The notes beneath the pieces were generated by a model that made no database searches, was not told the DNA's origin, and saw nothing but the letters and a program-made list of their open reading frames with translations. 17,918 nucleotides of DNA from Patescibacteria group bacterium (GTDB lineage: Bacteria; Patescibacteriota; Saccharimonadia; CAILAD01; BJGX01): assembly GCA_030917065.1 (NCBI GenBank), contig JAUPVL010000015.1, forward strand, positions 1 to 17,918, in the 5' to 3' direction. Positions within the stretch are counted from its first letter, which is position 1. Each line of letters starts with the position of its first letter. Shown here piece after piece: positions 7,552 through 14,185 of this stretch. The translations under genes were made by a program, and so were the position numbers.

Positions 7552-8065
7552 CAGTAAACACAAACTTCTTATACATTAGATAGTTATAAGCCAATACTAC
7601 AAGAACTGCTACCATGAGTGCTAGATTTCGTTCATCAAATTCTCTACTAAATGGTAGCTTGAGGGTGCTAGTGATGTAGTATGCTACATCTGCCGGCCAT
7701 ATCCAGGTGTCAGTAAATATCTTGAGAATAATTGGTCGGATGAAGTACAGGCCAAATATTGTGATCAAGAAAAAATATAGAGTGTGCTTGGCATTGACCT
7801 CTTTTTTGCGGAATGTAAATCTCATGTTAAAGATATAGCTATTGATCATGGCTGCTGTGCCAGAAATAATGCCTGCAACTATAACTCCAGTAATCACCAC
7901 GTTGAACCCAAGCATTGTAAAGCTAGCGACCTCAAGATCTTTGGGTAATATAGTCATCGCCAATACATTGAGTAGTATAAAGTCTACAAGTGTATTTGAT
8001 ATGCCAACCAGGCCAAAACGACCAACTTGCGCAATTTCTTTGTTTTTTGGAGGAGTTTTTTTCAT
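7538..8065 (-). CDS. GtrA-like polyprenyl-phosphate sugar flippase
   Basis: A 175-residue membrane protein matching the GtrA family: an N-terminal RFGLVGISNTLVDFILLN segment (16-33), a central NSYIFNMRFTFRKK element (75-88), and a C-terminal NYLMYKKFVF ending (160-169). Four hydrophobic spans are visible. GtrA proteins are thought to move polyprenyl-phosphate-linked glucose or similar sugars across the membrane. It is longer than the typical 120-140 residues; the extra length is mainly the loop around residues 112-145 containing two Trp/Pro-rich turns. As first gene of the cassette it would supply flipped donor to the two GT-C enzymes. No Shine-Dalgarno precedes the ATG, and a promoter lies within 45 bases. 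Confidence 0.85.
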   Translation of the reverse strand: MKKTPPKNKEIAQVGRFGLVGISNTLVDFILLNVLAMTILPKDLEVASFTMLGFNVVITGVIVAGIISGTAAMINSYIFNMRFTFRKKEVNAKHTLYFFLITIFGLYFIRPIILKIFTDTWIWPADVAYYITSTLKLPFSREFDERNLALMVAVLVVLAYNYLMYKKFVFTDEKK

Positions 8066-8077
8066 AGTATGTCTTAT

Positions 8078-8106
8078 ATAGTATAGCTAAGATTTGAAAT
8101 AATCAA
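8078..8106 (-). promoter_or_regulatory. Promoter of the sugar-transfer cassette
   Basis: On the minus strand TTGATT (8106-8101) is followed after 17 bases by TACTAT (8083-8078); an overlapping TATACT (8085-8080) would use a 15-base spacer. Transcription would begin near 8071, leaving only about six bases before the gtrA ATG at 8065, so this would be a nearly leaderless message. It is the only promoter-like signal between dnaB and gtrA. Confidence 0.45.
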
Positions 8107-8117
8107 AAGGCTTATGA

Positions 8118-9497
8118 TTATTTATGGACCTTGTCTATACTACGAAACTGCATTTGCTCTGGTATGAAGTATAGCTCTACATCGCCAGTCGGTCCATTAC
8201 GGTGCTTTTTGACTAAAATATCGGCAATATTCTTGCGCTCACTGTCTTTTTCATAATAATCTTCGCGATATATAAACATTACTACATCAGCATCTTGCTC
8301 TATACTACCCGATTCTCGCAAATCAGAGAGTTGTGGTGTCTTGGGATTTCTCATTTCTACACTACGCGACAATTGCGAAAGTGCTATTACCGGTACATTG
8401 AGCTCTCTAGCCAGCCCCTTGAGTCCTCGCGATATCTCTGATATCTCTTGCACTCGATTCTCGCCGTTGGAGTTGCGACCACTCATAAGTTGTAAGTAAT
8501 CAATCACTAGCAGGCCTAGGTCGTGTTCGGACTGTAGTCTGCGAGCCTTGGTCCTCATTTCCATGACATTAGCCATTGCAGAATCGTCAATAAATATTGG
8601 TGCCTCGGATAGCGTGCCCATGGCTTTGTTGATCTTTTCAAAGTCATTGTCCTCTAGATTGCCTGTTCGCAACTTCCAGGAGTCTATACCGGCCTCTGAT
8701 GATAGAAGTCGGTCTATTAGCTGCTCTTTGCTCATTTCAAGGCTAAATATACCCACCGGTATACCTTCTGAGACTGCAACATTTTGAGCTATATTTAGAG
8801 CAAGACTGGTTTTACCCATACTGGGCCGAGCAGCTAGAATTATCAGGTCAGAATTTTGCAATCCAGCCAAGAGACCATCAAGCTCTTTGTAACCAGTTGG
8901 TATCCCGCGAAGAGTGTTCTTGTCTTTGTGTAGGTCATCTAGTCTTTCAAAGCTCTGAGTAAGTATATCGTTGATGGGAGTAAAGTTTTGTTTTAGATGT
9001 TTTTGACTTACAGAAAACAATGCTTGTTCGGCTTCGTCTAGCACGCTATCCAGTGGGTTGTTCTCAGTATATGCCATTTTGTTGATAGTACTTGCGGCCC
9101 CAATCAATCTTCGTAGCGTTGCCTTGTCGGCGACGATATGAGCATATTGAGCAACATGAGCACTAGAAGGCACACTGTTGACCAGCTCTGTCAGATAAGA
9201 GGCGCCTCCTATGCTTTCCAAGTTGCCGGACTTTGAAAGATTTTCTGCCAGTGTAACGACATCGATTGGCTCACGCTTTTCAAACAAAGATAAAATAGCC
9301 TCAAATATATGAGCGTTTTTCGCTACATAGAAATCATCCGTATTTACAATATCTGCAACCTTGATGATTGCATCTTTGTCTATCAAGAGCGATCCTATAA
9401 GGCTCGATTCGGCTTCAATGTTTTGTGGTGGCAAAACTATATCTTTTTGATCCACGCCCATAGAGTTGTTATTTTTTTTGATAATTGTATTAGCCAT
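8118..9497 (-). CDS. dnaB: Replicative DNA helicase DnaB
   Basis: The hexameric helicase that unwinds DNA at the replication fork. The N-terminal helical domain begins at PPQNIEAESSLIGSLL (23-38), a linker lies around 160-195, and the RecA-like motor follows. Walker A is ARPSMGKTS (223-231), Walker B is LLVIDYLQLM (329-338), and the arginine-finger segment is KKHRNGPTG (430-438). At 459 residues the length is normal and there is no intein. The ATG overlaps the dnaX stop by eight bases (ATGGCTAA), and AGGAGGGG lies about nine bases upstream within dnaX, so the two proteins are probably translationally coupled. An ATG at codon 13 is an alternative start. Confidence 0.97.
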   Translation of the reverse strand: MANTIIKKNNNSMGVDQKDIVLPPQNIEAESSLIGSLLIDKDAIIKVADIVNTDDFYVAKNAHIFEAILSLFEKREPIDVVTLAENLSKSGNLESIGGASYLTELVNSVPSSAHVAQYAHIVADKATLRRLIGAASTINKMAYTENNPLDSVLDEAEQALFSVSQKHLKQNFTPINDILTQSFERLDDLHKDKNTLRGIPTGYKELDGLLAGLQNSDLIILAARPSMGKTSLALNIAQNVAVSEGIPVGIFSLEMSKEQLIDRLLSSEAGIDSWKLRTGNLEDNDFEKINKAMGTLSEAPIFIDDSAMANVMEMRTKARRLQSEHDLGLLVIDYLQLMSGRNSNGENRVQEISEISRGLKGLARELNVPVIALSQLSRSVEMRNPKTPQLSDLRESGSIEQDADVVMFIYREDYYEKDSERKNIADILVKKHRNGPTGDVELYFIPEQMQFRSIDKVHK

Positions 9498-10947
9498 CCA
9501 CCAGCTCCCCTCCTAGTATTGCCATTGCGCTACTCACTATCTCTTCTTCATTATCTACCTTCTCTACTACTTTAGTGTTTTTGAGCCTGCATTCTAGTTG
9601 TATGGGTGTTTTACATGCTCTAGTCATTACTTTTTCAATAATCTCACGATTTCTAAATTCTTCAATCCTTTGCTTGTGAAACTGAAACCTACACTCTACT
9701 ACCAATTTGTCACCTTCTATGTGAGCGTTGCCAGAATGTAATAGCGCATACAAAGAATTGTTGTGCTCCTTGATGATACTGAGTCCTTTTGCGCATCTGC
9801 TAGATATATCTATAGAGGGCGCGTGATCAGGTGATGGAGCCTTGCTCTGAGTAATTTTTGAGTTGTCTGATTTAGTAGATACGTCTGAGGATAAATTTGA
9901 TTTGTTAGCGGTTTTTGGGGGCTGCTGTATAGGATGCTGGGCGAGCTGTGGTGCCTGGGTGTCGTTAATTTGAGAAATCTTGACTATTGCCATTTCAAGA
10001 GGCAAGCTTGGGTGTACATTGAGTTTGTAATAAGGATGGTATTGCAACAGTATATCTAGAGCCTTCAAAGCAAATTCTCTAGAAATCGGTGTAGAGTCTT
10101 GATGTTCTAGTAGTATTTTTCTTAGGAAGTGCTGTATCTGGGCATTGAGAGCTGAAGGCTCTGTGCCGTCGGCAAAAAGTCCTTCCAATATATCAACCAC
10201 CTGATCACTATTGCATTTTGATGATTCCAGTAAAATCTTCTCTATCTGGTCGATACTAGAGAGACCCATATAGCTTTGTACTGCTTTTTGATCTACTACA
10301 TCAGATGCCACTGAGAGCTGATCTAGCATGCTGATAGCATCACGCATACCTTGGCCACTTAGTTGAGCGATAGCCGTCAAGCCATCGTCTGTAACGGATA
10401 TTTTTTCTTCTTTTGCTATATGTCGCAGATGATCTACTATTAGTTCTGTTCTAAACGGCCTAAAGTCATATCTTTGAGTTCGAGATATGATTGTGTCTGG
10501 CAATTTATGAGCTTCGGTAGTCGCCAAAATAAATATAGCATGAGCTGGTGGCTCCTCGAGAGTCTTAAGAAGTGCATTGAAAGCCTCTCTTGTAAGCATA
10601 TGTGCCTCATCGATAATATATACCTTGTATTTGAGATTGCTTGGAGCGGAGTTGATCTTCTCGCGTAAGTTGCGCATTTCATCTACGCCGCGATTGCTTG
10701 CAGCGTCAATCTCTATAATATCTAGATGAGCACTGATGTCTTCAGTTGCACTTAGCTTATTGACTCTTCTGGCTAGTATTCGTGCTACGCTTGTTTTGCC
10801 TACACCGCGTGGACCAGTAAATAGATAGGCGTGGGAGATACGGTCTTTTGAGATGCTTTGTTCAAGAGTTTTTGTAATATGAGCCTGACCGACTACATCA
10901 CTTAAGTCAGCCGAGCGGTATTTTCTATACAAAGCTAATTGCGACAC
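9490..10947 (-). CDS. dnaX: DNA polymerase III tau/gamma subunit, lacking the zinc module
   Basis: The clamp-loader ATPase that loads the sliding clamp and links polymerase to helicase. Walker A is GPRGVGKTS (45-53), Walker B is IIDEAHML (111-118), sensor 1 lies in ATTEAHKLP (142-150), and sensor 2 in GQGMRDAIS. The usual four-cysteine zinc module between Walker A and IEIDAASN is absent: the segment VNKLSATEDISAHLD has no cysteine. The SRC motif of clamp loaders reads SRT here. A Ser/Lys/Pro-rich linker (about 340-395) precedes a C-terminal domain. I chose GTG 10947 because it gives the family-like beginning LALYRKYRS and lies about ten bases from AGGAGG; a GTG at 10956 directly abuts that AGGAGGA and is too close. 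No frameshift heptamer for a short gamma form is apparent. Confidence 0.95.
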   Translation of the reverse strand: MSQLALYRKYRSADLSDVVGQAHITKTLEQSISKDRISHAYLFTGPRGVGKTSVARILARRVNKLSATEDISAHLDIIEIDAASNRGVDEMRNLREKINSAPSNLKYKVYIIDEAHMLTREAFNALLKTLEEPPAHAIFILATTEAHKLPDTIISRTQRYDFRPFRTELIVDHLRHIAKEEKISVTDDGLTAIAQLSGQGMRDAISMLDQLSVASDVVDQKAVQSYMGLSSIDQIEKILLESSKCNSDQVVDILEGLFADGTEPSALNAQIQHFLRKILLEHQDSTPISREFALKALDILLQYHPYYKLNVHPSLPLEMAIVKISQINDTQAPQLAQHPIQQPPKTANKSNLSSDVSTKSDNSKITQSKAPSPDHAPSIDISSRCAKGLSIIKEHNNSLYALLHSGNAHIEGDKLVVECRFQFHKQRIEEFRNREIIEKVMTRACKTPIQLECRLKNTKVVEKVDNEEEIVSSAMAILGGELVDG

Positions 10948-10971
10948 CTGTATCACTCCTCCTAAAGTATT

Positions 10972-10977
10972 ATTATA
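10972..10977 (-). promoter_or_regulatory. Possible -10 box upstream of dnaX
   Basis: A perfect TATAAT on the minus strand lies 24 bases before the chosen dnaX start, just upstream of the Shine-Dalgarno. No convincing -35 box is found 16-18 bases upstream. dnaX may instead be read through from the preceding 186-residue gene, since there is no terminator between them. Confidence 0.3.
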
Positions 10978-11003
10978 CTACAATTTTTAATGTCGTTTGA
11001 GTT

Positions 11004-11564
11004 CTAGTTGCCTATTACTGCTTCTATGGCAGCCCAGTTGGCTTCTCCATGGGCAGGAATCACTATGGTCACTTCATCTCCTGGCTGAGCTTTGAAATAT
11101 GTAACGCTAGCGTAAAGGACTCGGAACTGATTTTCACCTACTGTGGCAATATATTGACCACTTTCTAGGCCAAGTTTTGCAATTAGCTTCTTGCGTTCTA
11201 TGGGGCCTATCTGCTTGTATATAAATGATCCATCTGGTGCGATTGTAAGTTTAAGTGTATCCCCTTCTACTAACTTTGACTTGGATGCATAGTTTGCAGG
11301 TACTGGGTAAGTCTTGCCATCTGGACCAATCATGTTCTGTCCATCGAAATGACCTTCTATGATTTTTCCGGCCACCTCAGTAGTATCTTCTGTAGTACGA
11401 GGTACACTTACGGTAGGCTGGGGATTCTTGTTGGGTTTGGGTAGATCTTTGCTACTAACGCCCATTTTTTTTAATAATTTCTGAACCTGCTCGAGGCTTT
11501 CTTCGGCCGCGTGCATTTGGTCTGCGAGTTGCTGTAACTCTAATTGTTTGTCTTTATTACTCAT
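11004..11564 (-). CDS. Unrecognised protein: coiled coil plus duplicated beta-rich domain
   Basis: I do not recognise this 186-residue soluble protein. Residues 4-36 form a probable coiled coil (LELQQLADQM, EESLEQVQKLLKKM). A Pro/Asn/Thr-rich linker spans 37-60. The rest (62-186) appears to be two related beta-rich units: in the first, YPVPANYASKSKLVEGDTLKL (86-106); in the second, FRVLYASVTYFKAQPGDEVTI (147-167). Both end in a GD turn followed by alternating hydrophobic residues. There is no signal peptide or membrane span. AAAGGTG precedes the ATG by about six bases. It lies between the rplL terminator and dnaX, 57 bases from the dnaX start, and no terminator separates them, so a role linked to replication or translation is possible but only inferred from position. 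Confidence 0.85.
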   Translation of the reverse strand: MSNKDKQLELQQLADQMHAAEESLEQVQKLLKKMGVSSKDLPKPNKNPQPTVSVPRTTEDTTEVAGKIIEGHFDGQNMIGPDGKTYPVPANYASKSKLVEGDTLKLTIAPDGSFIYKQIGPIERKKLIAKLGLESGQYIATVGENQFRVLYASVTYFKAQPGDEVTIVIPAHGEANWAAIEAVIGN

Positions 11565-11636
11565 ATAACACCTTTTTGATTTTAGCTCTTTTCTTTTCTA
11601 ACTTTAGTTTATCAAAAAAACAAATAAAATCCAAAC

Positions 11637-11670
11637 AAAAAGACCCCTTGAATATTACCGGGGTCTTTTT
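11637..11670 (-). terminator. Terminator of the rplJ-rplL unit
   Basis: A perfect 11-base-pair stem, AAAAAGACCCC against GGGGTCTTTTT, encloses a 12-base loop. On the minus strand the stem ends in five T residues ten bases after the rplL stop. Being A/T-flanked on both sides, it could work in either direction, but only the minus strand has a gene ending here. Confidence 0.9.
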
Positions 11671-11679
11671 GGAGGTTAA

Positions 11680-12156
11680 TTATTGAAGTTCTACTGTAGC
11701 GCCAGCTTCTTCTAGAGCTTTTTTGGCTGCTTCTGCTTCTTCGGCAGGAACACCTTCTTTTACCATTTTTGGAGCACTATCTACTACACCCTTACTTTCA
11801 GCAAGGCCTAGACCTGAGATTTCTCGTACTGCCTTGATGACATCGATCTTTTTATCTCCTGCAGCTGTTAGCATGATATTGTAAGAACTCTTGGCTTCGG
11901 CTGCTTCTTCAGCGTCACCGCCACCACCGCCACCGGCTGCAGCAACTGCTACAGGAGCACTTGCGCTTACGCCATAGTGATCTTCTAAAACACTAACAAA
12001 TTCTGATAGATCTAGTACGCTTAGTTTGTCTATTTGTTCTACTAGTGTTTTAAATTTTTCTGGTACTTCTTTGGTTTCTTCTTTTGCTTCAGCTACTTCT
12101 TCAGTAGCTGGTTTTTCTTCTTTTACTTCTTCTTGTTTTGCAGCTTCTTCTGCCAT
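11680..12156 (-). CDS. rplL: 50S ribosomal protein L7/L12 with acidic N-terminal extension
   Basis: The stalk protein that recruits translation GTPases to the 50S subunit. The dimerisation domain (about 36-64), a flexible Ala/Gly hinge with six consecutive glycines (74-79), and the C-terminal domain (about 88-158, with LTAAGDKKIDVIKAVREISG and GLGLAESKGVV) are all present. At 158 residues it is about 35 longer than most L7/L12, because an acidic Glu/Lys/Ala-rich segment (1-35) precedes the first helix. The longer start is well supported: AGGAGA lies seven bases upstream, every Val codon in the extension is GTA and there is no ATG, GTG or TTG between codon 1 and the dimerisation domain. It follows rplJ by 42 bases and is ended by a strong hairpin. 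Confidence 0.96.
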   Translation of the reverse strand: MAEEAAKQEEVKEEKPATEEVAEAKEETKEVPEKFKTLVEQIDKLSVLDLSEFVSVLEDHYGVSASAPVAVAAAGGGGGGDAEEAAEAKSSYNIMLTAAGDKKIDVIKAVREISGLGLAESKGVVDSAPKMVKEGVPAEEAEAAKKALEEAGATVELQ

Positions 12157-12198
12157 GATATTTCTCCTACTATTTAAGGTTATTTGATTATTTATTTG

Positions 12199-12726
12199 TT
12201 ATGCTGATTTCTTTTCTTGAACTGCCTTAAGGGCATATACCAACCCTGACAAGTTGCCGTTGAGAACTCTTACAAAACCACTGAGTGGTGCTGCAATTGT
12301 ACCAACTGTCTGAGCAAGCAATTGTTCTCTGGTTGGGAGTTTTGCTAGTGCAATTACTTCTTCACTGCTGAGCACTCTGCCTGACTCATCGATAGCTCCT
12401 AAAATCTCCAAAGCATCATTCTTCTTAGAAAATTCATATACTATCCTGGCTGGTTCGACTTCATCACTACCAAATGCTATACCTACAGGGCCAGATAGTA
12501 GTTCGTCATCTTCTAGTGATTTATCGGCGTTTTTTAGTGCAATCTTTATCAAAGTGTTCTTGGCAACACTATATGTGATATTTGCATCACGCAAGCTCGC
12601 TCTTAGCTCCGATATTGATGGCACGTCTAGACCTCGATAGTCAGTCAATACAGCTAGCTTACTACTAGAAAAACTATCAGTGAGCTGTTGCACGGCCTGC
12701 TCTTTTTGGGCTCTTGTTTTTGCCAT
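12199..12726 (-). CDS. rplJ: 50S ribosomal protein L10
   Basis: L10 anchors the L7/L12 dimers to 23S rRNA at the base of the ribosomal stalk. The 175 residues match the family length: an RNA-binding N-terminal domain with LAVLTDYRGLDVPSISELR (24-42) and YSVAKNTLIKIAL (52-64), then a C-terminal helix (from about 130) that binds L7/L12. A perfect Shine-Dalgarno, AAGGAGGT, lies close to the ATG. A structured leader (12761-12836) and a strong promoter (12846-12874) precede it, so rplJ and rplL form their own unit here rather than being read through from rplA. Confidence 0.97.
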   Translation of the reverse strand: MAKTRAQKEQAVQQLTDSFSSSKLAVLTDYRGLDVPSISELRASLRDANITYSVAKNTLIKIALKNADKSLEDDELLSGPVGIAFGSDEVEPARIVYEFSKKNDALEILGAIDESGRVLSSEEVIALAKLPTREQLLAQTVGTIAAPLSGFVRVLNGNLSGLVYALKAVQEKKSA

Positions 12727-12760
12727 AGACCTCCTTATTTTAATTATTTAATGTACTTTA

Positions 12761-12836
12761 TTACCAAATGTACTTAGATGTTGTCCTCATGCGGCATATT
12801 TAATCCATCGACAATGGAAGCGGCAATCTTTGGTAA
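12761..12836 (-). promoter_or_regulatory. Probable L10-binding autoregulatory leader of rplJ-rplL
   Basis: In the 5' leader on the minus strand, TTACCAAA (12836-12829) and TTTGGTAA (12768-12761) can pair perfectly over eight bases. They enclose a 60-base region with an inner five-base-pair stem TCCAT/ATGGA (12818-12814 with 12808-12804). After that stem comes TTAAATATGCCGCATGAGG, which resembles the UUAAU and CUGCCGAGG segments of known L10 leaders. In those, L10 with L12 binds a kink-turn and represses its own translation. The match is by eye only, so the family call is an inference. Confidence 0.6.
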
Positions 12837-12845
12837 TTAGTACGA

Positions 12846-12874
12846 ATTATAGCAAATTATATGATTGGAGTCAA
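12846..12874 (-). promoter_or_regulatory. Strong extended -10 promoter for rplJ-rplL
   Basis: On the minus strand TTGACT (12874-12869) and a perfect TATAAT (12851-12846) are 17 bases apart, with TG two bases before the -10 box (TGCTATAAT). Transcription would start near 12839, just upstream of the leader stem. The -35 box overlaps the glyA stop codon, so the promoter is packed into the end of the upstream gene. Confidence 0.8.
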
Positions 12875-14118
12875 TAATACCAATGTAGCATATTTGCAAG
12901 TTCTTGCGCATACTGTTTGACTTGCTTGTCTTCAATAGAATCGGTGATCACCGAGCCAATAGCTACCCCCAACTCACGAGCCTGCTCAGCATCTAGCCCT
13001 CTGCTCGTAAGTGCAGCAGTTCCTAGTCTCAATCCACCCGGCCTCCAGGCAGATCGATCATCACCTGGTATGGTATTTCGATTGGTGACTATACCCAGAC
13101 TTTCTAGCCGGTTCTGCATATCAAGGCTATCAACCCCCTCGGGTAATTCCACAAGACAAAGATGATTTTGGGTGGGCATCACCATATCTACACCAGCCTC
13201 TTCTAGGCCATTTTCAAGTGATTTGGTATTAGCTACAACCTGTTGAGAATATTCTATGAATGATTGTTTATCTGGATACTCGTCTTCGCCCAGTATTTCT
13301 AGTAAAGACTGGCCGACTGCAGCTATTTGATTAAGATGCGGTCCTCCAGATGTACCTGGGAAGATGGTCTTATTGATAGCTGGCATATATTCTTGCTTGG
13401 CAAATATGAGTGCTGATCGTGGGCCACGCATAGTCTTGTGAGTAGTGGTAGTTACAAAGTCTGCACCCTGTTCATCTTTTTTAAAAGGACTGTCATGTTC
13501 TCCGGCTGCCACCAGCCCAGCTATATGAGAGATGTCCGCTAAGACTAGTGCACCCGCTTCGTGGGCGATCTCGCACAGTTTGGCAAATTCGTACTTTCGT
13601 GGATACGAGCTAAAACCGATAATCACCAAGCGTGGCTTATGCTCTTTGAGTTTGGCTGCAAAATCTGCCACATCTATACTCGAGCCTTGTTTTTTGCTTT
13701 GCAAGCTGTAGTTGGCAAATTTAAAAAACTTGAGATAGTTGCTGGTGCTATGGAGGTGACTAAGATGTCCTCCGCTAGCAAGGTCTAGACTCAGTACTGT
13801 ATCTCCCGCTTCTAGAACAGTAAGATACACTACAGCATTTGCAGGGCTACCAGACAATGCCTGTACATTTACACCGTATTCACCTGTTTTGTCGAACACC
13901 TCTAGTGCCTTTTGGCACGTTAGCTCTTCTAGTTCATCGGCATACTTGTTGCCGGCGTAATAGCGCTTACCTGGGTATCCTTCGGCATACTTGTCGTTCC
14001 ATATAGAACCAAGTAGCTGAAGGGTTTTCGGGCTTGGGTAGTTCTCGCTGGCAATGAGATTGAGAGAGTTCTTTTGACGATTGACTTCGTTTTGAGTAAG
14101 TTTTGATAGTATATTCAT
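12871..14118 (-). CDS. glyA: Serine hydroxymethyltransferase
   Basis: This PLP enzyme converts serine and tetrahydrofolate to glycine and 5,10-methylene-tetrahydrofolate, the carbon donor for dTMP synthesis. The 415 residues include YAEGYPGKRYYAG (44-56), DISHIAGLVAAG (195-206), and TTTTHKTMRGPR (223-234), where K228 should bind PLP. The late RLGTAALTSRG segment is also present. It follows the ThyX-like gene, which fits a thymidylate module. No good Shine-Dalgarno is present, only TAGGAC next to the ATG, and a TATAAT lies six bases before the start codon, so the transcript may be leaderless. The stop overlaps the -35 box of the rplJ promoter. Confidence 0.97.
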   Translation of the reverse strand: MNILSKLTQNEVNRQKNSLNLIASENYPSPKTLQLLGSIWNDKYAEGYPGKRYYAGNKYADELEELTCQKALEVFDKTGEYGVNVQALSGSPANAVVYLTVLEAGDTVLSLDLASGGHLSHLHSTSNYLKFFKFANYSLQSKKQGSSIDVADFAAKLKEHKPRLVIIGFSSYPRKYEFAKLCEIAHEAGALVLADISHIAGLVAAGEHDSPFKKDEQGADFVTTTTHKTMRGPRSALIFAKQEYMPAINKTIFPGTSGGPHLNQIAAVGQSLLEILGEDEYPDKQSFIEYSQQVVANTKSLENGLEEAGVDMVMPTQNHLCLVELPEGVDSLDMQNRLESLGIVTNRNTIPGDDRSAWRPGGLRLGTAALTSRGLDAEQARELGVAIGSVITDSIEDKQVKQYAQELANMLHWYY

Positions 14119-14124
14119 GTCCTA

Positions 14125-14133
14125 ATTATATCA
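14125..14133 (-). promoter_or_regulatory. Extended -10 promoter giving a leaderless glyA message
   Basis: TGATATAAT on the minus strand provides TG, one spacer base and a perfect TATAAT (14130-14125). Only six bases separate it from the ATG at 14118, so transcription would begin at or next to the start codon. The -35 position (CCTGGG) is poor and lies within the preceding hairpin; extended -10 promoters can tolerate this. Confidence 0.5.
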
Positions 14134-14144
14134 GATATAAATTT

Positions 14145-14168
14145 AGCCCCAGGGGATTCCCTGGGGCT
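14145..14168 (-). terminator. GC-rich hairpin after the ThyX-like gene
   Basis: A perfect ten-base-pair stem AGCCCCAGGG/CCCTGGGGCT with a four-base loop lies 17 bases after the ThyX-like stop. The bases after it (AAATTTAT) contain only a short T run, so termination may be partial. It probably separates the dcd-tmk-ThyX unit from glyA or protects the upstream mRNA's 3' end. Confidence 0.55.
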
Positions 14169-14185
14169 TGTATTCTTGGTCTTGT

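Noticed and set aside
10395..10420. A-rich run in dnaX as a programmed frameshift site
   Set aside because: On the coding strand it reads GAA AAA ATA, which does not place A AAA AAG in the slipping phase, and it lies too early in the gene for a gamma-type product.
11571..11636. Promoter for the 186-residue gene after the rplL terminator
   Set aside because: Only weak matches such as TTGTTT-17-TAGAAA were found in a very AT-rich stretch; a promoter is expected here but I cannot place it.
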